A DNA stretch of 64,000 nt from Halocalculus aciditolerans (GTDB lineage: Archaea; Halobacteriota; Halobacteria; Halobacteriales; Halobacteriaceae), in contig NZ_BMPG01000001.1 of the NCBI RefSeq assembly GCF_014647475.1, forward strand, positions 1,054,001-1,118,000, given 5' to 3'. The notes beneath the pieces are model-generated. The model saw nothing but the letters and a program-made list of their open reading frames with translations. It made no database searches and had not been told where the DNA came from. The translations under genes were made by a program, and so were the position numbers. The stretch's first letter is position 1. Each line of letters begins with the position of its first letter. Positions 24,014 through 32,677 of this stretch are shown in pieces.

Positions 24014-25177
24014 TTACTCTAACGCGGCTTCGAACGCCTGCTGGAGGTCGGCTTTGAGGTCTTCGACGTTCTCGACGCCGACGCTGATGCGGATGAGCGG
24101 GTCGGTGAGACCGGCGGCTTCGCGCTCCTCTTTCGGGATGGCGGCGTGCGTCATCGCGGCGGGCTGTTCGATGAGGGATTCGACGCCGCCGAGGGATTCG
24201 GCGAGCGTGAAGACCTGCGTCTTCGAGACGACGTCGCTGACCTCGGCGAGGGTGGCGTCGAGTTCGACGGAGAGCATCCCGCCGAAGCCGTCCATCTGCT
24301 CGGCGGCGAGGTCGTGCTGGCGGTGGGAGTCGAGGCCGGGGTAGTAGACGGATTCGACGTGGTCGTGGCCGTCGAGCCAGTGGGCGAGTTCGTTCGCGTT
24401 CTCGCAGTGGCGATCCATGCGCACGGGGAGCGTCTTCGTGCCGCGGAGGACGAGGAAGCAGTCGAAGGGGCTGGGGGTCGCGCCGACGGAGTTCTGGTAG
24501 AACGCGATGCGTTCGTCGAGGTCCTCGCTGTCGGTGACGAGCGCGCCCATGACGAGGTCGGAGTGCCCGCCGAGGTACTTCGTGAGGGAGTGCGCGACGA
24601 TGTCCGCGCCGTGTTCGAGGGGGCGCTGGAGGTAGGGCGTCGCGAAGGTGTTGTCGACGACGCAGAGCGCGTCGTTGTCGTGGGCGATGTCCGCGAGCGC
24701 GTCGATGTCGTTCACGCGCATCAGCGGATTCGTCGGGGTCTCCACCCAGACGAGTTCGGTGTTCTCCTGCATCGCGTCCGCGACGGCGTCGTGGTCGGTG
24801 GTGTCGACGAAGTCGAACTCGACGTCGTACTTGTCGTAGACCTGCGTGAAGAGGCGGTGCGTGCCGCCGTAGACGTCGTCGCCCGTGACGACGTGGTCGC
24901 CGGCCTCTAAGAGGTTCATCACGGTGTTGATCGCGCCCATCCCGGAGGAGAACGCGCGGCCGTACTCGCCGCCCTCCAGGGCCGCGAGGTTGTCCTCTAA
25001 GTCCGTCCGCGTGGGGTTCCCGGTTCGGCTGTACTCGTAGCCCGTGTGCTCGCCGGGCGCGGCCTGCGCGTACGTCGAGTTCGCGTAGATGGGCGTCATC
25101 AGCGCGCCGTTCTCCGGGTCGGGCTCCTGGCCCGCGTGCACCGCTCGCGTCTCGAACAGCTCGTTCTCGTCGCTCAT
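24014..25177 (-). CDS. metB: Cystathionine gamma-synthase/lyase-type PLP enzyme
   Basis: The ATG at 25177 (MSDENELFETRAVHAGQEPD) gives 387 residues. It has the Cys/Met metabolism PLP fold: IYANSTYAQAAPGEHTGYEYSRTGNPTR, written in part as SRTGNPTR, AFSSGMGAI, DNTFATPYLQ and the PLP Lys in SLTKYLGGHSD. The C-terminal end (EPLIRISVGVENVEDL-like) is typical. It probably acts in transsulfuration, joining O-acyl-homoserine and Cys, or the reverse. The precise reaction is not fixed by sequence. Confidence 0.9.
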   Translation of the reverse strand: MSDENELFETRAVHAGQEPDPENGALMTPIYANSTYAQAAPGEHTGYEYSRTGNPTRTDLEDNLAALEGGEYGRAFSSGMGAINTVMNLLEAGDHVVTGDDVYGGTHRLFTQVYDKYDVEFDFVDTTDHDAVADAMQENTELVWVETPTNPLMRVNDIDALADIAHDNDALCVVDNTFATPYLQRPLEHGADIVAHSLTKYLGGHSDLVMGALVTDSEDLDERIAFYQNSVGATPSPFDCFLVLRGTKTLPVRMDRHCENANELAHWLDGHDHVESVYYPGLDSHRQHDLAAEQMDGFGGMLSVELDATLAEVSDVVSKTQVFTLAESLGGVESLIEQPAAMTHAAIPKEEREAAGLTDPLIRISVGVENVEDLKADLQQAFEAALE

Positions 25178-25364
25178 ACCCACGAGTCCGCCCGGCCGCG
25201 AGTTAGGTCTGTTCGTTCCGGCGTGCAGCGTGCCCGCGCGAGATACTCACCCAAACCCACACGCTCGCCTCGGGCCGGCGGCGACACCCTCCTCGTCGAC
25301 GTGGGTGGGCAAACCGCCCATCGCCGCCACGCCACACGCACGCACGTCGAGACGGGAACGTGCG

Positions 25365-25372
25365 TTTTATAA
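25365..25372 (+). promoter_or_regulatory. TATA-like box for rpl21e-rpo4
   Basis: The sequence ttttataa lies 31-38 bases before the rpl21e ATG at 25403, leaving a short leader. Confidence 0.55.
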
Positions 25373-25402
25373 CGGCGTCGCCAGTAGCGTAGGCATACGA
25401 CT

Positions 25403-25693
25403 ATGCCGAGTTCCAACGGACCCCTCAACAGTACGCGGAAGAAACTCTCGAACAACCCCCGGGAGCGCGGGACGTCCCCGCCGCAACGCGCCGTTCAGGA
25501 CTTCGAGGACGGCCAGAAGGTCCACCTCAAGATCGACCCCTCGGTCGCCGAGGGTCGCTTCCACGCGCGTTTCAGCGGTCTGACCGGCGAGATCGTCGGC
25601 ACGCAGGGCCGCGCGTACAAAGTCCAGGTCTCGGACGGCGGCAAGGACAAGACCGTCATCGCTCGCCCCGCGCACCTGAAAGCGCAGGAATAA
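25403..25693 (+). CDS. rpl21e: 50S ribosomal protein L21e
   Basis: The 96-residue protein starts [20 protein letters not shown] and has [20 protein letters not shown] with the later strand [20 protein letters not shown], the L21e SH3-like fold. It is basic for a haloarchaeal protein. The next gene, rpo4, starts 1 base after its stop. This L21e-Rpo4-DUF655-KsgA order is conserved among haloarchaea. Confidence 0.96.
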   Translation: MPSSNGPLNSTRKKLSNNPRERGTSPPQRAVQDFEDGQKVHLKIDPSVAEGRFHARFSGLTGEIVGTQGRAYKVQVSDGGKDKTVIARPAHLKAQE

Positions 25694-25694
25694 G

Positions 25695-26051
25695 ATGACG
25701 ATCTTCAAAGAGACGGTGGACGAGGAACTCCTGACGGTCTCGGAGGCCAAGGAGCTCCTCGCGGACGTCGAAGCCGAGCGGTCGCTCGAGGAGGACCGCG
25801 AGATGCGGTACGAGCTCGCGCGCGCCGTCGAGCACGTGAACCGCTTCGCCGTGCTCGAAGGCGAGGAGTCACGCGAGCTCGTCGACGAACTCCTCGAACT
25901 CGAAGGCATCGAGGCCAAGTCCGCGGTGAAGATCGCGGATCTGCTGCCGCGGAACCGCGACGAGCTCCGCGCGGTCTTCGCCCAGGAGCGGTACGCGCTC
26001 TCCGGCGACGAACTCGACGACGTCCTCGACGTCGTCGCGAAGTACGCCTAA
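25695..26051 (+). CDS. rpo4: DNA-directed RNA polymerase subunit Rpo4 (RpoF)
   Basis: The 118-residue protein resembles archaeal Rpo4: MTIFKETVDEELLTVSEAKE at the start, a central helical region (REMRYELARAVEHVNRFAVL), and the HRDC-like end with LLPRNRDELRAVFAQERYAL. With Rpo7 it forms the stalk of RNA polymerase. It lies 1 base after rpl21e. Confidence 0.93.
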   Translation: MTIFKETVDEELLTVSEAKELLADVEAERSLEEDREMRYELARAVEHVNRFAVLEGEESRELVDELLELEGIEAKSAVKIADLLPRNRDELRAVFAQERYALSGDELDDVLDVVAKYA

Positions 26052-26102
26052 CTCCCGGCCGCTGGCAGTCTCTTTAAGTGTCGGGTGTGTGTAGGTCGAG
26101 TC

Positions 26103-26675
26103 ATGAGTGAGACGGACACCGATTCCAACAGCGGCACGTACGCCGTCATTCTCGACGTGCTCCACCACGGCCGGTCGGACGCCGCCGGGTCCGCGTACCG
26201 TGACGTTCCGGTCGCGTACGGGGTCAGTGAGGAGGATTTCACGCTCTACGAGTTCGCGCTCGCCGAGAACACGGACATCTCCATCGGCGATCACGTCCAG
26301 GTCGAACCGTCGTTCGATGACGGCATCGACCGCGGACACAGCGTCGACTACGACGACCTGACGGACGGCGCGCGCTCCGAGCTCGACTACGTCGTCGCGG
26401 AGATCATCGAGGACAACGAGGAGCGCTTCGTGAACGTCTTCAACGAGGCGGGCGCGGTGAGCCTCCGCCAGCACCAACTCGACCTCCTCCCCGGTATCGG
26501 GCAGAAACTCCGCGATAAGATCCTCGACGAACGCCGCCGCGAGCCCTTCGAGAGCTTCGAGGAACTCGAAGAGCGCGTCAGCGGCCTCCACGACCCCGAG
26601 GAGGTCATCGAGGAACGCATCTTCGAGGAGATCACCGACAACACCCTGAAGTACCACCTCTTCACGCGGTCGTAA
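26103..26675 (+). CDS. DUF655 protein, nucleic-acid-binding
   Basis: The ATG at 26103 gives 190 residues. The N-terminal part is an OB-like region (AVILDVLHHG, GDHVQVEPSFDDGIDRGHSV), and the C-terminal part has helix-hairpin-helix motifs (LDLLPGIGQKLRDKILDERR, FESFEELEERV). This is the archaeal DUF655 family, always found near Rpo4 and KsgA and believed to bind RNA or DNA. A TATA-like box (ctctttaag) lies near 26,070. Confidence 0.9.
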   Translation: MSETDTDSNSGTYAVILDVLHHGRSDAAGSAYRDVPVAYGVSEEDFTLYEFALAENTDISIGDHVQVEPSFDDGIDRGHSVDYDDLTDGARSELDYVVAEIIEDNEERFVNVFNEAGAVSLRQHQLDLLPGIGQKLRDKILDERRREPFESFEELEERVSGLHDPEEVIEERIFEEITDNTLKYHLFTRS

Positions 26676-26791
26676 CGCGGACGCGTTCTCCCCGCCGCGC
26701 GTGCATCCTGTTTCCGCTTGCATCCGCGCGTGGTCGTTCCGTTCTCCGTTCCTCGTAGGACTTAGGAACCGCGGGGGCTTAGGCGGGCGTA

Positions 26792-27619
26792 ATGACTGAC
26801 AGGGACCCGGACGCCCTCATCGCTCGCGCGGGCCGCGGGAACCCGGATTTCGACCAGCACTTCCTCGTCGACGACCGCGTCATCGACCGGATTCCGACGT
26901 ACGCGGAGTCGTTCGACCGCTCGCACGTCCTCGAAATCGGGCCGGGGCCGGGCGCGCTCACCGACCGCCTGCTCGACGTCGCCGCACACGTGACGGTCGT
27001 GGAGCGCGACCCGGACTTCGCGGGTTTCCTCCGCGAGGAGTTCGCGGCGCACGTCGGCGACGACCTCACGGTCCTGGAGGGCGACGCGGTCGACGTCGAC
27101 CTCCCCGACTTCACGTGCTGTGTCTCGAACCTCCCGTACAGCGCGTCGTCGCCGATCACCTTTCGACTCCTGCCGCTCGGGAGGCCGCTGGTCTTGATGT
27201 ACCAGTCGGAGTTCGCGGAGCGGATGGCGGCGGAGCCGGGGACGAGCGAGTACGGTCGCCTGTCCGTGGCGGCACAGCACTACGCGGACGTCGAGGTCGT
27301 GGAGACAGTGCCACGAGAGGCGTTCGCCCCGCAGCCGCGCGTCGAGTCGGCCATCGTGCGGTTGACGCCGCGCGACCCCGACTACGCGGTCGCCGACGAG
27401 GAATTCTTCCTCGACTTCGTGAAGGCGCTGTTCACGCAGCGGCGGAAGACGGTGCGGAACGCGATTCGGAACACGGCGCACATCTCCGGTCTCAACGCGC
27501 CGGACGCGGTCGTCGACGCGGCGGGCGAGGACGTGCTGTCGAAGCGTCCGGGCGACCTCACGCCGGCCGGGTTCGCGGCGCTCGCGGACCTCGCGCTGGA
27601 CGTGGGTGACCCCGCGTGA
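26792..27619 (+). CDS. ksgA: 16S rRNA dimethyladenosine transferase (KsgA/Dim1)
   Basis: The 275-residue protein has the Rossmann SAM fold: NPDFDQHFLVDDRVIDRIP, VLEIGPGPGALTDRLL (motif I) and CCVSNLPYSASSPITFRLL with the NLPY catalytic motif. The C-terminal RRKTVRNAIRNTA region is also typical. It dimethylates two adjacent adenosines near the 3' end of 16S rRNA. The mscS gene starts 4 bases before its stop, so the two genes overlap. Confidence 0.95.
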   Translation: MTDRDPDALIARAGRGNPDFDQHFLVDDRVIDRIPTYAESFDRSHVLEIGPGPGALTDRLLDVAAHVTVVERDPDFAGFLREEFAAHVGDDLTVLEGDAVDVDLPDFTCCVSNLPYSASSPITFRLLPLGRPLVLMYQSEFAERMAAEPGTSEYGRLSVAAQHYADVEVVETVPREAFAPQPRVESAIVRLTPRDPDYAVADEEFFLDFVKALFTQRRKTVRNAIRNTAHISGLNAPDAVVDAAGEDVLSKRPGDLTPAGFAALADLALDVGDPA

Positions 27620-28779
27620 CGGCGCTCCCCGCGCAGGCCGCGCTCGTCGACTTCTCGCCGCTGGAGAGCGCGCTGCTCTCCGCGCTCGTCGTCGCCGTCG
27701 CGGTCGGCGTCTGGGTCGGCGTGCGGCGGCTCGCCGAGGCGGTCCGCGGGGATTTCTCACAGCGCCTCGTCGACGTCCTGCTCGCCGTCGTCCTCCTCCT
27801 CTTGCTCGTCGGGACGAGCGGCACGCTGGTCGTGTTCTGGGAGGTGGAAGCACAGGTCCTCCAACTCCTGCAGGCGCTCCAGCCGTCCATCGAGGTCGGC
27901 GTGCGCGTCGTCGTCTCCCTCGGCCTGTTCGTCTTCGTCTACGTCGCCACCGGCGTCGTCCACCGGATGGTGAACAACTTCGTCAAGGAGCGCGAGGACA
28001 TCACCGACCACCAAGCGGAGGTGTCGTTCCGCGTCCTCCAGATCACCATCTACCTCTCCTTCGTCCTCGCCGTGCTCGGCCTCTGGGAGATCAACCTCTC
28101 CGGCCTCCTCATCGGGGCGGGGTTCGCGGGCATCATCCTCGGGATGGCCGCCAGGCAGACGCTCGGCGCGCTCCTCGCGGGCTTCGTCCTGATGTTCAGC
28201 CGGCCGTTCGAGATCGGCGACTGGGTGGAGATCGGCGACAACGAGGGGATCGTAACGGACATCACCATCGTGAACACGCGCATCCAGTCGTTCGACGGCG
28301 AGTACGTCATCCTCCCGAACGACTACGTCGGTTCCGAGGAGATTATCAACCGCTCGCGGAAGGGCCGCCTGCGCCTGCACGTCCAAGTGGGCGTGGACTA
28401 CGATACGGACGTGGACCGCGCGCTCGACGTCGCGGCGGACACGATGAAGGAGGTCGACGACGTGCTCTCGGTGCCGCGCCCGCAGGCCGTCCTGACGGAG
28501 TTCGGCGGCTCCTCCATCGGTATCGGCCTGCGGTTCTGGATCGACAAGCCGTCGGCGCGCCGGAAGTGGCGCGCGCAGACCGCCGTCATCTCCGCCGTCC
28601 ACTCGGCGTTCAGAGAAGAGAACATCAAGATCCCGTTCCCGCAGCGCGAGATGTCGTCGCGCCCGGAAGCCGGCGGGTTCCACGTGGATTCACCGTCGGA
28701 GGGCGTCGGCGTCCGGGAGGCCGACGCGGACGCGGGTTCGGGCGACGCGGAGCGGGAGTCGGGTGGTCGCAGTGAGTGA
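27616..28779 (+). CDS. MscS-family mechanosensitive channel (second copy)
   Basis: A GTG start at 27616 overlaps the ksgA stop (GTGA). The 387-residue protein has hydrophobic segments near 19-38, 55-76, 91-120, 145-165 and 168-195. The pore helix and beta domain follow: GMAARQTLGALLAGFVLMFS, PFEIGDWVEIGDNEGIVTDI and YVILPNDYVGSEEIINRSRK. The C-terminal tail is acidic and rich in Gly/Ser. It is longer than the MscS gene next to dacZ. The 3' end overlaps the next gene. Confidence 0.92.
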   Translation: MTALPAQAALVDFSPLESALLSALVVAVAVGVWVGVRRLAEAVRGDFSQRLVDVLLAVVLLLLLVGTSGTLVVFWEVEAQVLQLLQALQPSIEVGVRVVVSLGLFVFVYVATGVVHRMVNNFVKEREDITDHQAEVSFRVLQITIYLSFVLAVLGLWEINLSGLLIGAGFAGIILGMAARQTLGALLAGFVLMFSRPFEIGDWVEIGDNEGIVTDITIVNTRIQSFDGEYVILPNDYVGSEEIINRSRKGRLRLHVQVGVDYDTDVDRALDVAADTMKEVDDVLSVPRPQAVLTEFGGSSIGIGLRFWIDKPSARRKWRAQTAVISAVHSAFREENIKIPFPQREMSSRPEAGGFHVDSPSEGVGVREADADAGSGDAERESGGRSE

Positions 28780-29380
28780 CGAGGCCGACGCGGAGACGAG
28801 CGACGCGCTCGCCGAACGCCGCGGGGTCGAGACAGAGGTCTACCAGCCGGCGGAGGACTCCCACCTCCTCGCCGAGGTCGTGGTCGAGCGCGTCGACGCC
28901 GGGGACACCGTTCTGGAGGTCGGGACGGGGTCGGGATACGTGGCGTCGAGCGTCGCGGCGGAGACGGGGGCGCGCGTGGTGGGAAGCGACGTGAACCCGC
29001 ACGCGTGCCGGCAGGCGCGGGAGCGCGGCGTCGAGGCGGTCCGCGCGGACCTCACCGAGCCGTTCCGCGACGGGGCGTTCGACGCGGTGGTGTTCAATCC
29101 GCCCTACCTGCCGGAGGAGCCGGTCGCGGCGCGCGACGACTGGATGGAGACGGCGCTCACCGGCGGGGAGACGGGACGGGAAGTAACAGAAGTATTCCTC
29201 GACGGCGTGGGGCGCGTGCTCGCGCCCGGCGGCGTCGTCTTCCTGCTCGCGTCGACCCTCTCCGGCGTCGACGAGGTCGCCGAATACGCCGGCGAGTGCG
29301 GCTTCTCGACGGCGGCGGTCCGCGACGAGTCCTTCCCGTTCGAGACGCTGACCATCCTCGCCCTCCACCCCGGCGAATAA
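28772..29380 (+). CDS. HemK2/Mtq2-type protein N5-glutamine methyltransferase
   Basis: The GTG at 28772 overlaps the mscS stop by 8 bases and gives 202 residues; a GTG at 28763 would add three residues. It has VYQPAEDSHLLAEVVVERVD, the SAM motif VLEVGTGSGYVASSVA, DVNPHACRQARERG and the catalytic NPPYLPEEP. The archaeal family methylates the Gln of the GGQ motif in release factor aRF1. It is a common neighbour of ksgA. Confidence 0.9.
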   Translation: MSDEADAETSDALAERRGVETEVYQPAEDSHLLAEVVVERVDAGDTVLEVGTGSGYVASSVAAETGARVVGSDVNPHACRQARERGVEAVRADLTEPFRDGAFDAVVFNPPYLPEEPVAARDDWMETALTGGETGREVTEVFLDGVGRVLAPGGVVFLLASTLSGVDEVAEYAGECGFSTAAVRDESFPFETLTILALHPGE

Positions 29381-29403
29381 CTGCCGAGTATACTCCGGTA
29401 GGG

Positions 29404-29413
29404 AAAATATTAT
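29404..29413 (+). promoter_or_regulatory. TATA-like box for the metE pair
   Basis: The sequence aaaatattat lies 28-37 bases before the ATG at 29441. Confidence 0.55.
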
Positions 29414-29440
29414 CCTCGCGCGTTACCAGGGTTCGAGTAG

Positions 29441-30442
29441 ATGCCACTAACCGCGACGACGCTCGGCCTCTTCCCGCTCCCCGACGACGCGCGGGAGACG
29501 CTGGCCGACCTGAAAGGCCACCAGAAAGGCGACCTCGTCTCCGGCGACGAACCGCCCGAGATCGAGGCCGTCTACGACGACGCTCGCGCGACGCACCTCG
29601 ACACTCAGCAGGCCGCCGGCCTCGACCTCCACGTCGAAGGCCAGGCCCGCTGGGACGACATGCTCGCCCACCCCCTCACCGTCAACGACGCCGTCGACAC
29701 GGGGGGCATCGTCCGCTACTACGACAACAATAACTTCTACCGGGACCCCATCGTCACCGACGCCCTCGAGGCGTCCGGCGACGTCGCCCGGGACCTCGAA
29801 CGCGCCGGCGAGCACACCGACTCCCTCCAAGCCGTCCTCCCCGGCCCCTACTCGCTCGCCGAACTCGCCACCGACGACTACTACGGGGACGACGCCGACT
29901 TCCTCGCCGCCCTCGGCGACTTCCTCGCCGGCGAGGCAGCCGAGTTCCCGGACGTCGACGCGCTCTTCCTCCTCGAACCCAGCCTCGCCACCGACCCGCC
30001 CGGCGACGGCCCGGACGCCCGCGCGAGCGACGCTATCGACACGGTCGCGTCCGCCGTCGACGCGCCCGTGATCGTCCAGTCCTACTGGGGCGCACTCCCC
30101 GACAAAGTCTACGCGCACCTCCTCGACGCCGACATCGACGGCGTCGGCCTCGACCTCGTCTCCGCCCCCGACGACAACGCCGTCCTCGTCGGCGAGTACG
30201 GCGCGCCCGACGCCATCTCGCTCGGCCTCGTCGACGGACAGAACACGCTCGTCGAATCCCCCGACATCATCGAAGAGCGCCTCGACTGGTTCACGGAGCG
30301 CCTCCCCGGCATGGACTTCACGACGACCTACCTCACCCCGAACACCGAGTTGTTCCATCTCCCGACGAACAAGTTCGAAGCGAAACTCGACGCGCTCGCC
30401 ACCGCCGCTGACCGCGTCGACGCCACGGAGGTGGACGCATGA
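29441..30442 (+). CDS. Methionine synthase, N-terminal-domain-like subunit
   Basis: The 333-residue protein starts MPLTATTLGLFPLPDDARET and contains RYYDNNNFYRDPIV, VLPGPYSLAELATDDYYGDD and TTYLTPNTELFHLPTNKFEA. It corresponds to one of the two MetE-like barrels that haloarchaea encode as separate genes. It probably acts with the next protein in methyl transfer to homocysteine. It lacks the HVCYG zinc motif seen in the partner. The next ATG overlaps its stop by 4 bases. Confidence 0.88.
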   Translation: MPLTATTLGLFPLPDDARETLADLKGHQKGDLVSGDEPPEIEAVYDDARATHLDTQQAAGLDLHVEGQARWDDMLAHPLTVNDAVDTGGIVRYYDNNNFYRDPIVTDALEASGDVARDLERAGEHTDSLQAVLPGPYSLAELATDDYYGDDADFLAALGDFLAGEAAEFPDVDALFLLEPSLATDPPGDGPDARASDAIDTVASAVDAPVIVQSYWGALPDKVYAHLLDADIDGVGLDLVSAPDDNAVLVGEYGAPDAISLGLVDGQNTLVESPDIIEERLDWFTERLPGMDFTTTYLTPNTELFHLPTNKFEAKLDALATAADRVDATEVDA

Positions 30443-31518
30443 GCGACCGCACACAGGCCGGCAACCGCGAGCAGTTCCGCCCCGACGGCCACGAACACGA
30501 CAACTTCCTCCTCACGACCGTCGTCGGCTCCTACCCGAAACCGACGTGGGTGAACCGCGCCCGCGACCAGTACGAATCCGAAGAGTCGGACTTCGACGCC
30601 GGCGACTGGCAGGAAGCCAAAGACGACGCCAGCCGCCTCATCACCGACGAGCACGTCCGCGCCGGCCTCGACGTCGTCGTCGACGGCGAGATGCGGCGCG
30701 AGGAGATGGTCGAATTCTTCGCCCACCGCATCGACGGCTACGAGTTCAATGGCCCTGTCAAAGTCTGGGGACACAACTACTTCGACAAACCCAGCGTCGT
30801 CAGCGAGGTCGAGTACGCCGACTCCTGGCTCGTCGACGAGTACGAATTCACGGCGTCTGTCACCGACAAACCGGTGAAAGTCCCCATCACCGGCCCCTAC
30901 ACGCTCGCCTCTTGGAGTTTCAACGAACACTACCCCGACGAGGAAGCGCTCGCCTACGACCTCGCCGACCTCGTCAACGAGGAGATCGAGAAACTCGTCG
31001 CCGCCGGCGCGCGCTACATCCAGATCGACGAACCCGCGCTCGCCACCACCCCCGACGACCACGCCATCGTCGGCGAATGCTTAGAGCGCATCGTCTCCGG
31101 CATCGACACCGACGTCCGCATCGGCCTCCACGTCTGCTACGGCGACTACTCCCGCATCTATCCCGAACTCCTCGACTTCCCCGTCGACGAACTCGACCTC
31201 GAACTCGCCAACGGCGACTACGACCAGCTCGACGTCTTCAAAGACCCCACGTTCACCAAGGACCTCGCGCTCGGCGTCGTCGACGCCCACACCGCCGAAG
31301 CCGAACCCGTCGCCCGGATCGAGGAGAACATCGAGAAAGGCCTCGAAGTCGTCCCGCCCGAACGACTCACCGTCAGCCCCGACTGCGGCCTGAAACTCCT
31401 CCCCCGCCCGGTCGCCTACGCCAAGATGGAAAACATGGTCGAAGCCACCCGGAACGTCGAAGCCAAACTCGACGCCGGCGACATCGACGTCGCCGCCCCC
31501 GAACCGAACGCGGACTGA
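30439..31518 (+). CDS. Methionine synthase, catalytic MetE-type subunit
   Basis: The 359-residue protein has the cobalamin-independent methionine synthase C-terminal barrel: TTVVGSYPKPTWVNRARDQY, DGEMRREEMVEFFAHRIDGY, QIDEPALATTPDD, LHVCYGDYSRIYPEL with zinc-binding His and Cys, and LTVSPDCGLKLLPRP with a second Cys. It transfers a methyl group to homocysteine; archaeal MetE may use a methyl-corrinoid protein or another donor. It overlaps the preceding MetE-like gene by 4 bases. Confidence 0.92.
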   Translation: MSDRTQAGNREQFRPDGHEHDNFLLTTVVGSYPKPTWVNRARDQYESEESDFDAGDWQEAKDDASRLITDEHVRAGLDVVVDGEMRREEMVEFFAHRIDGYEFNGPVKVWGHNYFDKPSVVSEVEYADSWLVDEYEFTASVTDKPVKVPITGPYTLASWSFNEHYPDEEALAYDLADLVNEEIEKLVAAGARYIQIDEPALATTPDDHAIVGECLERIVSGIDTDVRIGLHVCYGDYSRIYPELLDFPVDELDLELANGDYDQLDVFKDPTFTKDLALGVVDAHTAEAEPVARIEENIEKGLEVVPPERLTVSPDCGLKLLPRPVAYAKMENMVEATRNVEAKLDAGDIDVAAPEPNAD

Positions 31519-31521
31519 CCC

Positions 31522-32283
31522 TCACTCCCGGACCCGACGGTAGAGCCAGAGTGCGGCGGCGGCGAGGAGGCAGAGGACGCCGACGCCGGAGGCGACGAAC
31601 CCGAGGAAGAAACCGTCGGGGAAGCCGAAGTCGTCGGTGCTCGACGTGTGCCGGACGGCGTAGTAGGTGTCGTTTCGCTCGACGACGGGCTCCGGCGGGA
31701 GGGGTTCGTCCCGCCACGGCCGGTAGTCGTACTCCCCTTCACTCACTGTCGCGTTCCGAATCTTCTGGAAGGTCGCTCGCTCTTCGGCGGTCATGTTCGC
31801 GTAGGAGACGACGAGGCGCTCGCGGACCATATCCCCGATTTCGGAGGCGTTCGCCTCGCTCGTGGTCACGGTCGTCGTCTCGCCGGCGACGTCCACACTG
31901 AACGCGTGGTAGGTGTCGAACTCGTGCGTGAGGAGGGTGTAGTTCCGCTCGATAGCCCGGAGGTCAGCGGTGACGGAGGCGTTCGTCGTCGACGCGGAGC
32001 CGTTCTGCATCGCTGCGTCGAGGACGTCTCGCGTTTGGTTCGGCGCGCGGTAGTCGGCGCGGACGTGTCGCCACTGCATATCGTCGGGCTGGAAGGAGAG
32101 TCGGATGGCGTATCGCTCTGTGAGAAGCGTGTCGTTCGAGACGTCGATGCGCTCGGCCTGATAGCCGGCGGACGACCGGTAGCGGTCCTCGCCGCCGAGG
32201 TCGTCGAGCGCGACGGCGTACGCCGGCCCGGGAACGAGGAGGAGACCGACTACGAGGAGCGCGAGCACGGAGCGGTCAGGCAT
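31522..32283 (-). CDS. Secreted membrane-anchored protein, unknown
   Basis: The 253-residue protein begins with a signal-like hydrophobic segment (SVLALLVVGLLLVPGPAYAV, 4-23) and ends with a transmembrane helix (about 227-247) followed by YRRVRE. The exported part is rich in Thr and Asn, with potential glycosylation sites (NGS, NAS, NYT, NAT, NDT). I do not recognise a family. The layout fits a haloarchaeal surface protein. It converges on metE with 3 bases between stops. Confidence 0.7.
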   Translation of the reverse strand: MPDRSVLALLVVGLLLVPGPAYAVALDDLGGEDRYRSSAGYQAERIDVSNDTLLTERYAIRLSFQPDDMQWRHVRADYRAPNQTRDVLDAAMQNGSASTTNASVTADLRAIERNYTLLTHEFDTYHAFSVDVAGETTTVTTSEANASEIGDMVRERLVVSYANMTAEERATFQKIRNATVSEGEYDYRPWRDEPLPPEPVVERNDTYYAVRHTSSTDDFGFPDGFFLGFVASGVGVLCLLAAAALWLYRRVRE

Positions 32284-32344
32284 CGTGGACGCGTTCTCGT
32301 TCGTCCCCTAAGTGTCTTCTCGCGGGCTCTCGGTCACCTCCCGA

Positions 32345-32677
32345 TTACCGGTCGACGCCGCGGAGCAGGCCGCCGAACGCGCCGAGGACGAGCGGGGCGG
32401 CGAGGCTCACGGCGAGCGGCGCGGTCGCGGCGAGCGCGGGTTCGAGCGCGCCCGTCGAGGCGAGACCGGCGAGGAACGCGACCCACGCGAGGAGCCCGGC
32501 GAGCGCGCCGGCGACGACGCCACGAAAGACGGAGGGCTGGCCGAGGCCGGCGGCCGCACCACCGAGGAAGAAGCCGAGCGGGTGGCCGAGCCCGAAGACG
32601 ACGCCGAGGAAGCCCCCACCGATTACTGCCGCCCACCGCGTCTCCCGGCGCGCGCGGACGTCGTCTCGGAGCGTCAT
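32345..32677 (-). CDS. Small membrane protein, unknown
   Basis: The ATG at 32677 overlaps the stop of the penicillin acylase gene (ATGA), so the start is well supported. The 110-residue protein has hydrophobic segments near 15-35, 52-70 and 78-100, rich in Ala, Gly and Leu. I do not recognise a family. Its coupling to the hydrolase suggests a shared operon. Confidence 0.7.
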   Translation of the reverse strand: MTLRDDVRARRETRWAAVIGGGFLGVVFGLGHPLGFFLGGAAAGLGQPSVFRGVVAGALAGLLAWVAFLAGLASTGALEPALAATAPLAVSLAAPLVLGAFGGLLRGVDR